Source: Clostridia bacterium
GTDB lineage: Bacteria; Bacillota; Clostridia; UMGS1883
Assembly (NCBI GenBank): GCA_017441965.1
Contig: JAFSBF010000016.1
Span: 1 to 5,252 of the forward strand
Direction of reading: 5' to 3'
DNA: 5,252 nt
In this document: piece after piece, positions 1 through 5,252 of the stretch
Layout: the number at the start of each line of letters is the position of its first letter
How positions within the stretch are numbered: the first letter of the stretch is position 1
Notes under the pieces: model-generated
The model's database searches: none
Told to the model about the DNA's origin: nothing
What the model saw: only the letters and a program-made list of their open reading frames with translations
Translations under genes and position numbers: made by a program

Positions 1-1061
1 CCTACGAGGTTATCCTCCTTCGCCTTAATGCTTGCAGAAATTGCCTCCTTAAGTGCCTCACCTGACAAATCCTTATAATCATTATCTGCAAGGTACTTAA
101 GCTTAAGCTCGTTGGGTGTTCCTACAAGACCGTCTGTATATGCAGGTGAAACAACGGGGTCAGCAAGCTCCCAGATTTTACCCTGTGGGTCTTTGAACGC
201 ACCGTCACCGTATACCATAACCTCAACGTGCTTACCTGTAGCGTCAAGGATGTTTTTCTGAATTTCAAGAACAAGGTCCTTACACTCTCTCGGGAAAAGC
301 TTGATTTTCTCCTCGGTAGACTTATTTGAACCCAAAAGGCCGTATTTTTCATTACAGCCGCTGCCGTTTACAGATGAAGTGAGAATATCGTCAAGACCGC
401 ATACAACCTTTGCACCTGCCGCCTTTAAAATACGCTTTGTACGTGCACGTGTATGAATATCACAGTTAATAACACAGTCTGTATAGTCAAGGATAGTCTT
501 TGCCTGATTTGCAAAAACAATCTCTACATCACAGCCGCACTCACGAATTAAATCACCGTAGTATTCTACATAGTCAACGCCTGTAAATTCGTGCTTGTTT
601 TCTCCGAAAAGCTCACGGTAACGCTCAAGAGAAAGAACGTCACTGTAAGGGTTAATACCTGCCTCATCAATTTTATCTATGCTTATAAGCTCATTACCAA
701 CTTCATCAGAGGGGTAGCTGAGCATAAGAACGATTTTTTTAGCAGCCTTTGCAAATCCCTTTAAGCATATAGCAAAACGGTTACGTGAAAGAATGGGGAA
801 AATAACACCGATTGTTTCTCCGCCAAGCTTTGCCTTAACATCTCGGGCAATATCATCAATATCGGCATAGTTACCCTGCGCCCTTGCGACAATAGACTCT
901 GTAACAGAAATAACATCCCTGTCACGAAGCTCAAAGCCTTCATACTCTGCAGCCTCTAAAACGCTATCTGATACAATCTTTGCAAGATTGTCACCTTCAC
1001 GGATTATGGGGCAACGGATACCTCTTGAAATTGTGCCGACTCTTCTTTCTTTTTCTGCCAT
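1..1061 (-). CDS. CofE-like protein (coenzyme F420-0:L-glutamate ligase family), C-terminus cut by window edge
   Basis: I translated 353 complete codons from ATG 1061; the frame stays open to the left edge, so the C-terminus is missing. The N-terminus has [12 protein letters not shown] (residues 13-24), then [20 protein letters not shown] (45-64), which resembles the 'GD..v.tesiVsraqG' block of the CofE/F420 ligase family (Pfam PF01996). Further on are FPILSRNRF (88-96), [10 protein letters not shown] (114-123), [11 protein letters not shown] (159-169) and [18 protein letters not shown] (285-302). Archaeal CofE adds gamma-linked glutamates to F420-0 using GTP. Those enzymes are about 250 residues long, whereas this belongs to a longer bacterial branch common in Clostridia that generally lack known F420 synthesis, so the true substrate is unknown. 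No signal peptide is visible; it is probably cytosolic. ATGs at 1079 and 1076 are also in frame, but 1061 has the best ribosome binding site and matches the usual 'MAE+RVGT' family start as I recall it. It appears to have its own promoter. The family call is firm; the reaction is uncertain. Confidence 0.85.
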   Translation of the reverse strand, partial: MAEKERRVGTISRGIRCPIIREGDNLAKIVSDSVLEAAEYEGFELRDRDVISVTESIVARAQGNYADIDDIARDVKAKLGGETIGVIFPILSRNRFAICLKGFAKAAKKIVLMLSYPSDEVGNELISIDKIDEAGINPYSDVLSLERYRELFGENKHEFTGVDYVEYYGDLIRECGCDVEIVFANQAKTILDYTDCVINCDIHTRARTKRILKAAGAKVVCGLDDILTSSVNGSGCNEKYGLLGSNKSTEEKIKLFPRECKDLVLEIQKNILDATGKHVEVMVYGDGAFKDPQGKIWELADPVVSPAYTDGLVGTPNELKLKYLADNDYKDLSGEALKEAISASIKAKEDNLV

Positions 1062-1066
1062 TTGAA

Positions 1067-1074
1067 TCACATCC
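1067..1074 (-). promoter_or_regulatory. Ribosome binding site deciding the CofE-like start
   Basis: The minus strand reads GGATGTGA, one mismatch from GGAGGTGA, the complement of the 16S rRNA 3' end. It lies five bases before ATG 1061. The in-frame ATGs at 1079 and 1076 would overlap this site and have only AT-rich sequence ahead of them. This favours 1061 as the true start. Confidence 0.6.
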
Positions 1075-1117
1075 ATCATAAAAGATTTTCAATTCGGTTG
1101 TCCAAATACAACTATAT

Positions 1118-1146
1118 ACTTTAACATTTTTTCGACTATTTTTCAA
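1118..1146 (-). promoter_or_regulatory. Predicted sigma-A promoter of the CofE-like gene, extended -10
   Basis: On the minus strand a -35 box TTGAAA (1141-1146, 5 of 6 to consensus) is separated by exactly 17 bases from a -10 box TAAAGT (1118-1123, 4 of 6). TG sits one base ahead of the -10 box, giving an extended -10 (TGTTAAAGT). Transcription would begin near 1111, leaving a leader of about 50 bases before ATG 1061. The surrounding sequence is very AT-rich, so chance matches are easy; the spacing and the TG raise confidence. Confidence 0.55.
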
Positions 1147-1150
1147 TAGT
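1135..1150. repeat. Small perfect inverted repeat over the -35 box
   Basis: ACTATT and AATAGT form a perfect 6-base inverted repeat around four bases; on the minus strand these are GAAA. The repeat covers the -35 box TTGAAA of the predicted promoter. It could be an operator half-site pair. On the plus strand it is followed by eight T's, so it also resembles a weak AT-only terminator for rightward transcription. Neither role is established, and chance occurrence in such AT-rich sequence is possible. Confidence 0.35.
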
Positions 1151-1183
1151 TTTTTTTATATCTTATGAAATTTTATAAAAAAA

Positions 1184-1262
1184 ATTAAATGGGGATGTAA
1201 GTCAAAAGCATTCTACGTATAAAAATACAATATGCATACTTATTTAGACATCCCCATTTAAT
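1184..1262 (-). terminator. Large structured stem-loop with T-tract, likely terminator of the SLH protein gene
   Basis: A perfect 15-base inverted repeat (1184-1198 with 1248-1262, core GGGGATGT/ACATCCCC) encloses 49 bases. It begins 9 bases after the stop codon of the surface-protein gene in the direction of transcription. It is followed on the minus strand by seven T's (1183-1177), as in an intrinsic terminator. The interior can pair further: AAGT 1199-1202 with ACTT 1238-1241, GCAT 1208-1211 with ATGC 1232-1235, and GTAT 1217-1220 with ATAC 1225-1228 around AAAA. A 49-base loop is unusually long for a terminator, so a small repeat element that happens to terminate transcription is the main alternative. 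A T-tract is present only for the minus direction. Confidence 0.7.
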
Positions 1263-1272
1263 CTCATTTAAT
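1253..1272. repeat. Tandem 10-base near-repeat between stop codon and terminator
   Basis: CCCATTTAAT (1253-1262) is directly followed by CTCATTTAAT (1263-1272), matching at 9 of 10 positions. The first copy is the base of the terminator's right arm; the second reaches the last base of the surface-protein stop codon. It may be a small duplication at the edge of the hairpin element. Confidence 0.5.
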
Positions 1273-3335
1273 TACAAAGTCAATAAATACCTATACAATA
1301 TTACAATCGCCTCTGCGCGTGTCAGGTTATCCTTTGGGCGAAGACTTCCTCCGTCACCCTCTATTACATTAAGTCCGCTGAGAATTGCACTGTATCCTAT
1401 TTTTCCATTTGTAAGAAGGTGGCTGTCTGCATACTCAATCTTATAAATATTATCAAGCTTTGCAACCCGTTCAAGTCCTGCAAGGCGGATTATGTATATA
1501 AACGCCTGCTCACGTGTTACGAAGGCATCAGGTGACTTCTCCCCCTCCGAAATGATTTTGTCAGTAATTAAAACATCATACAGTTCTTCCTGTGTGTAAT
1601 TTGCGTAATACTTATTTATCATACCGCTGCACACAAGGCGGAAAAATTCCTCCTGAGTAATGCCCTTATCGGGATTGAGTGCACCGCCCTCTATACCAAT
1701 CTGAATTTCGGCAAGCTTTGTTGCAGCCTCCTGTGCCCAGTGACCGTCAATATCGCTGTATTCATAGCTCTTTTGCGTATCGTCATATACTTCCTTCATT
1801 TCGCCTGTCAGCGCATCAAGCTTAATGTAGCTTTTTTCAAGAGTTGCCGCCTTTACATATTTTCCGCCGCTTGAAATATACATTTTTGTAACGGGTGAAA
1901 AGCCAAGGATTTTTTCATATGCTGCATCTGGTGTAATTGCCGCATCGGGGTCTTTAAATTCTCCGTCACGAAAATCTGCGCTGAAGCTTCTTACAACATT
2001 ATTTTTCGCATCAAAGCTTATATTAACCGTATTATCAACATACTCTATGCCGTTTACAATTCTTATATATGTATCGCTTACTATATTGGAGTAACTGTCT
2101 CCTGACTTTTTAACACTGTTTTTGATTTCATCTGCTGCAACCTTATTTAAGAAGGTTTGCATTTTCTGTTCCGCCTGCGCCTTTTCCCTGTCCGTCAGTT
2201 TTATGTCTGATGCACTATCGTAGGGCATATTATTAGAAATGCTGATAACCTTTCCGTTATGTGCATTTATAACGGCACTTAAATATCTGTAACTCTTCTC
2301 GTCTGTAGTGCTATAGTGAAGCCTGTAAAAATATTCTCCCCGATCATTTTCAGTAAGGTAACTGTTACTTAGCTTCAGCGTGCCTGCAAAATTAATATAC
2401 GGAAGTGATTTTAAAATCTTCTGCACATCATCAACACTTAAAAGTCCCTCTACAGTGCTTATCTGTTTAATCTCCTGCTCGGTAAGCGACTGCTTTAAGG
2501 AAGAGTTTGAGCCTCCCGTTGCCATAGAGTCCATTACTGCACTTTCCTCACGGAAGACGGAATTATATGTATCCTCCTCTATGACTTCTCCCGTTGTCAT
2601 AGATATGTAGCCGATATTATTATCCTTTATTCTGTATACAAGAACGGGGTACGCACGCGATTCACCCTTTTTTGCATTATAATTATACTCGTCACAGTAT
2701 ACAAGCTCAAGCGGGAAAGCCTCGGTATATTTTTCTTCAAAATTTTCTATCTCATTGCCGTCATCAAACTGCGCGTCATAATTAAAGCTTACCGACATAT
2801 CACGCACATAAATTTTGTCATCGACTATACACAGTGTAACATTTGCATTATTATCCTTTACGGGAATAGAATTTCTCACTCTGTTAAATGTCAGTGTATA
2901 ACGAAGATTTCCACGCGCATTATATGATTTTTCATCATATATAAGACAGTCGTTTTCATTTTTAAACGCCTCCGGAACAATCTTTTTCAAAAATGCCTGA
3001 GCGTATGATATAATTTCATTTTTGGAAATTTTTGAAAGCTTCTTCCCTGACATTTCAAAGGAATAGTTGTAGTAGGAATTAATCCTGCCTTCATCATCAC
3101 AGTTTATGCTGATTGATTTTTTATAATCCTTGTCTGTCCACTCAAAGCTGTAGTTTTTCTTATCACCGCTTTGTGCAATATGACTTGAAAACTCGCTAAG
3201 CTCCTGTGGAATATCTGCCTTCCCCTTCACAATAAGGAGAACGCTCTGCATATCTTCTGCACCTGCATCAGCAAACGATGTAAGGGGCATAAGAAGCATC
3301 AGAAAAGCCATCATTAAAGAAATAACTTTTTTCAT
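1272..3335 (-). CDS. Secreted SLH-domain protein with YcdB/YcdC-like (PepSY-type) repeats
   Basis: The 687-residue product begins with a signal peptide: MKK, a hydrophobic stretch at residues 4-18, and likely cleavage after SFA (22) or ADA (24). The middle holds repeated mixed alpha/beta modules resembling the YcdB/YcdC domain family and PepSY-type folds. Two modules can be aligned by eye: R152, N155, I157, D161, N162, N165, V177, R178, S181 and F184 match R425, N428, I430, D434, N435, N438, V448, R449, S452 and F455. Each ends in a 'TGE' strand (248-250 and 510-512), and a shorter related segment spans about 296-368. The C-terminus has three SLH motifs: about 525-568 (YSDIDGHWAQEAA), a degenerate one at 584-620 (VTREQA) and 635-685 (LTRAEAIVILYRY). 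SLH domains anchor proteins to pyruvylated secondary cell-wall polymer, so it likely sits on the cell surface. The function of the repeats is unknown; related PepSY domains are proposed to inhibit proteases. ATG 3335 has a strong ribosome binding site. Confidence 0.9.
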   Translation of the reverse strand: MKKVISLMMAFLMLLMPLTSFADAGAEDMQSVLLIVKGKADIPQELSEFSSHIAQSGDKKNYSFEWTDKDYKKSISINCDDEGRINSYYNYSFEMSGKKLSKISKNEIISYAQAFLKKIVPEAFKNENDCLIYDEKSYNARGNLRYTLTFNRVRNSIPVKDNNANVTLCIVDDKIYVRDMSVSFNYDAQFDDGNEIENFEEKYTEAFPLELVYCDEYNYNAKKGESRAYPVLVYRIKDNNIGYISMTTGEVIEEDTYNSVFREESAVMDSMATGGSNSSLKQSLTEQEIKQISTVEGLLSVDDVQKILKSLPYINFAGTLKLSNSYLTENDRGEYFYRLHYSTTDEKSYRYLSAVINAHNGKVISISNNMPYDSASDIKLTDREKAQAEQKMQTFLNKVAADEIKNSVKKSGDSYSNIVSDTYIRIVNGIEYVDNTVNISFDAKNNVVRSFSADFRDGEFKDPDAAITPDAAYEKILGFSPVTKMYISSGGKYVKAATLEKSYIKLDALTGEMKEVYDDTQKSYEYSDIDGHWAQEAATKLAEIQIGIEGGALNPDKGITQEEFFRLVCSGMINKYYANYTQEELYDVLITDKIISEGEKSPDAFVTREQAFIYIIRLAGLERVAKLDNIYKIEYADSHLLTNGKIGYSAILSGLNVIEGDGGSLRPKDNLTRAEAIVILYRYLLTL

Positions 3336-3342
3336 ATATAAT

Positions 3343-3349
3343 TCCTCCC
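3343..3349 (-). promoter_or_regulatory. Strong ribosome binding site of the SLH protein gene
   Basis: The minus strand reads GGGAGGA, containing the core GGAGG, ending seven bases before ATG 3335. This supports that ATG, which is also followed at once by a proper signal peptide. Confidence 0.8.
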
Positions 3350-3365
3350 TTGTAAACTTTCACCT

Positions 3366-3394
3366 ATTATACGATACGAAATAAAAAAAGGTTC
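3366..3394 (-). promoter_or_regulatory. Possible promoter of the SLH protein gene (perfect -10, poor -35)
   Basis: A perfect TATAAT lies at 3366-3371 on the minus strand, with transcription expected near 3359 and a leader of about 24 bases. At 17-base spacing the -35 position (3389-3394) reads GAACCT, a poor match to TTGACA. The promoter may therefore need an activator, or the gene may mainly be read from the upstream lyase gene, whose stop codon is only 60 bases away with no convincing terminator between. Confidence 0.4.
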
Positions 3395-3395
3395 A

Positions 3396-5093
3396 TTATA
3401 CTATAAATTCAAACTTGAACTCTTTTTCCTCTTTTAACGCAGGGGCAAAGTCTATGATATACACAGTTATAATATCAACACCGTTATGTAAAACAAAATC
3501 TTCTGTGCTGACAGAGGGGATATACCTCTTTTTGTCATATACAATTTTGCCAACACCAAAATCCACGTGTCCGTCACATATCAAAGGCTCTTTTTTGCTG
3601 ATAAATCTTTCTGTAACAGACTGTGTGTCGGGCGCAAAATCAAAAGTATCAACAAGTGTCACCTTATTGTCATCAAGCATAAACTGACGCCTTATCCTGT
3701 TTATACTTCCGCTTTCGTACGCTCCCTGTATATCAAGCTCAAACATACTGTCAGACGCTTTTGCATTTTCAGAAGAAAACTGTGCGCCAAAGCACTGATA
3801 TCCACCGTTTACAATCGGCACACTGTGCCCCCTCGAGCTGTTCTGAATGAAGTTATATCTTGTTTCGTTTTTAAAGGTTTCTTTTACGTACTCTCCGCAT
3901 CCAAGGTCTGAAATAAAGCTTTCTTCACCTACATTTATCATAAAAGAGCCTATGTCATTATGATTATGCGGCTCATTGTTGTGACCGCCCTTAGCCGCAA
4001 AGCTGAATTTTTCACGGCGGCTTACATACCACTGCGAATCGGAAAGATAATTTGTTTCATATGTCATTTTATCACTTTTATAGTTTTCGTCAAGCCACAA
4101 AAGTTCACATACAGAGTCAACAGAACCACTACGTATGCCATATTCAATTTCGGGAAGCAGTATTTCACCGTATAGCGATTTAAGAAATGACATAAGTCCT
4201 ATTTTAAACGTATAATTCTCTCTTCCGTCTGAAATTGATGCAACCTTGGACGCTGACATTCTGATCCTTTGCGGGAACAGCGAAAGCTCCCTTACCTTGG
4301 GATTTTTGAAATAATCAATTTCCCCGTCACTATACACCTTTACCGCTTCAGCCAGAATTACAAAATGACCAAACCCATAGTTCCAGTAGGACATACCCTC
4401 CTGACAGCAACCGTCATTTTCTATACCGTCAAGATAGCTGTCAAGACATTGTGTAAACCTGCTTACATATTTTTGGGTTTCTTCTTTTGTACCAAAATAC
4501 AGTGCCGCCATAGTACATCCTGCACCGCACACTGTTGCCCAGTTCATTTTGCAGTTTTCCCACCAGTATTTATTTGATTCCTTTATATTTCTTTCAAGTG
4601 ATGCAAAAATTCTGCGGCGTATTTCATATTCCATTCTGCTGCGTGTATAATTGGGAAGCTTGTCACCGACACACATCACAATCTCCGCAAAAAGCCTTGC
4701 CGTTTCTGCCTGAAACAAGTCCACCCATTCAATTGTTTCCTGCGCACTGCTGCCCGGCATATCGCAATGAGCAGGCACACACCAGGTAAATTCATCGCAG
4801 ATATATGTAATATAATCAACAAGCGGCTCAAGATATTTTTCATCCTGCGTAAGCCAGTATGCAAACATAATATTACTGCATTTTCTTCTGCGGTCAAAAT
4901 AGTTTTTTTGAAAACGGGTACGGTTTCCCGTTTTGTAAAAAAGTGAATACTCACTCATTTTAAAAGCGCTGTTGTCTTCACCAATCGCAACATCCGCCGA
5001 TGAAATTATTTCATCAATAAACGGCTTTGCCACACTGCTTTTAATAAGCATCTCTCTTTTCTCCGACGGATTTACGCCATAATAAAACTTCAT
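3396..5093 (-). CDS. Heparinase II/III-family protein, putative cytosolic polysaccharide/oligosaccharide lyase
   Basis: The 565-residue product (numbered from ATG 5093) has the family layout: an alpha-helical N-terminal part (about 50-340, probable alpha/alpha toroid) and a beta-rich C-terminal part (about 350-560). The signature HNHNDIGSF lies at 376-384, followed by ISDLGCGEY (394-402) and SSRGHSVPIVNG (419-430). His378, Asp396 and His423 are spaced like the zinc ligands of Pedobacter heparinase II as I remember them. MNWATVCGAG (183-192) and GMSYWNYGFGHF (233-244) are where related lyases carry the Asn/His and the catalytic Tyr (Tyr236 or Tyr239 here). Such enzymes cleave uronic-acid glycosides by beta-elimination; the substrate cannot be told from sequence. 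There is no signal peptide and there are 15 cysteines, so it probably acts in the cytosol on imported oligosaccharides. A GTG at 5105, in frame, would add four residues but overlaps the ribosome binding site; I prefer the ATG. No transporter or other sugar gene lies beside it in the window. Confidence 0.85.
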   Translation of the reverse strand: MKFYYGVNPSEKREMLIKSSVAKPFIDEIISSADVAIGEDNSAFKMSEYSLFYKTGNRTRFQKNYFDRRRKCSNIMFAYWLTQDEKYLEPLVDYITYICDEFTWCVPAHCDMPGSSAQETIEWVDLFQAETARLFAEIVMCVGDKLPNYTRSRMEYEIRRRIFASLERNIKESNKYWWENCKMNWATVCGAGCTMAALYFGTKEETQKYVSRFTQCLDSYLDGIENDGCCQEGMSYWNYGFGHFVILAEAVKVYSDGEIDYFKNPKVRELSLFPQRIRMSASKVASISDGRENYTFKIGLMSFLKSLYGEILLPEIEYGIRSGSVDSVCELLWLDENYKSDKMTYETNYLSDSQWYVSRREKFSFAAKGGHNNEPHNHNDIGSFMINVGEESFISDLGCGEYVKETFKNETRYNFIQNSSRGHSVPIVNGGYQCFGAQFSSENAKASDSMFELDIQGAYESGSINRIRRQFMLDDNKVTLVDTFDFAPDTQSVTERFISKKEPLICDGHVDFGVGKIVYDKKRYIPSVSTEDFVLHNGVDIITVYIIDFAPALKEEKEFKFEFIV

Positions 5094-5102
5094 TTCTGTC
5101 AA

Positions 5103-5110
5103 CACCTTTC
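5103..5110 (-). promoter_or_regulatory. Ribosome binding site deciding the lyase start
   Basis: The minus strand reads GAAAGGTG, which pairs with the CACC and CUUU portions of the 16S rRNA 3' end, nine bases before ATG 5093. The alternative GTG start at 5103-5105 lies inside this site, so it is less likely to be used. Confidence 0.55.
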
Positions 5111-5128
5111 AAAAACACATTTTTTTCT

Positions 5129-5157
5129 ACTATAGCAGATATATTTCAGGAATTCAA
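5129..5157 (-). promoter_or_regulatory. Predicted sigma-A promoter of the lyase gene, extended -10
   Basis: On the minus strand TTGAAT (5152-5157, 4 of 6 to consensus) is 17 bases from TATAGT (5129-5134, 5 of 6). TG lies one base ahead of the -10 box (TGCTATAGT). Transcription would start near 5122, giving a leader of about 29 bases. There is no room for a riboswitch downstream of this start point. Confidence 0.6.
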
Positions 5158-5168
5158 CACTAAATTGG

Positions 5169-5230
5169 AACAAAATTGACTACGTCAATTATATTCGCTT
5201 CGCTCACCTTTTTATAAGGTAAATTTTGTT
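5169..5230. repeat. Cluster of nested inverted repeats upstream of the lyase promoter
   Basis: AACAAAATT (5169-5177) is a perfect inverted partner of AATTTTGTT (5222-5230). Inside are two more hairpins: AATTGAC/GTCAATT around TAC (5174-5190) and ACCTT/AAGGT around five bases (5206-5220). Between them lies a tandem TTCGCTTCGC (5194-5203). The outer arm and first inner hairpin share 5174-5177, so they compete. No open reading frame runs through it. It looks like a short intergenic palindromic repeat of the kind often dispersed in Clostridia genomes, or the tail of an upstream transcription unit. Only one copy is in the window, so dispersal is unproven. Confidence 0.5.
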
Positions 5231-5236
5231 GTTACA

Positions 5237-5246
5237 AGCAATTGCT
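5237..5246. repeat. Perfect 10-base palindrome at the window edge
   Basis: AGCAATTGCT reads the same on both strands. It lies beyond the hairpin cluster, about 80 bases upstream of the lyase -35 box, and may belong to the same repeat element or be chance. Confidence 0.3.
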
Positions 5247-5252
5247 GACGCA

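Noticed and set aside
122..352. Minus-strand open frames at 122-352 and 761-943 in another frame of the CofE-like gene, and 4676-4954 inside the lyase gene.
   Set aside because: Each overlaps a conserved protein in a different frame and has no family resemblance.
1062..1271. A riboswitch or small protein gene in the 210-base gap.
   Set aside because: Only the hairpin, the promoter and a short AT-rich leader are visible; no conserved aptamer-like motif or start codon with a ribosome binding site was found.
2380..2610. Plus-strand open frames inside the surface-protein and lyase genes (also 3415-3687, 3567-3911, 3960-4175, 4269-4577, 4535-4789).
   Set aside because: They lie wholly inside convincing minus-strand genes, lack ribosome binding sites or recognisable domains, and read as antisense shadows.
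3350..3363. A catabolite-control (cre-like) site in GTGAAAGTTTACA upstream of the surface-protein gene.
   Set aside because: It lacks the central CG of the cre consensus.
3383..3420. Possible terminator after the lyase gene: GTTCA/TGAAC stem followed by seven T's on the minus strand.
   Set aside because: The stem is only five pairs with a 20-base loop and includes the last codons of the gene; too weak to call.
5094..5105. GTG start at 5105 for the lyase gene.
   Set aside because: It overlaps the ribosome binding site and would add only four residues; ATG 5093 has proper spacing. It cannot be fully excluded.

Overview
The window carries three protein genes, all on the minus strand. Base composition is moderately AT-rich, the promoters look like sigma-A sites, the ribosome binding sites are purine-rich, and one gene encodes an S-layer-homology (SLH) surface protein. 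Together these point to a low-GC Gram-positive bacterium (Bacillota), most likely an anaerobic Clostridia member. That placement is an inference from gene content; no rRNA or other marker gene is present.

Read in the direction of transcription (high to low coordinates), the layout is as follows. (1) Positions 5106-5252 form a non-coding leader with a good promoter and a cluster of nested inverted repeats cut by the window edge. (2) Positions 3396-5093 encode a cytosolic heparinase II/III-family protein, a putative polysaccharide or oligosaccharide lyase, with its His/Asp metal-site motif and putative catalytic Tyr region intact. (3) A 60-base gap holds a perfect -10 box and a strong ribosome binding site. 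It is followed by a secreted 687-residue protein (1272-3335) made of YcdB/YcdC-like (PepSY-type) repeats and three C-terminal SLH motifs. (4) A 210-base gap holds a large stem-loop with a T-tract, read as the terminator of the surface-protein gene, then a separate extended -10 promoter. (5) The third gene (1061 to beyond the left edge) encodes a CofE-like protein of the coenzyme F420-0:L-glutamate ligase family; its C-terminus lies outside the window.

The genes do not form an obvious pathway. The lyase and the surface protein could be partly co-transcribed, because no convincing terminator separates them. The CofE-like gene appears to be its own unit, and its lysine codon use (20 AAG, 9 AAA) differs from a sample of the lyase gene (2 AAG, 7 AAA). 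No mobile-element gene, CRISPR array, tRNA or rRNA was seen. The points most worth a second look are the two structured intergenic elements (1184-1262 and 5169-5230), the CofE homologue with no other F420 gene in view, and the signal-less lyase.
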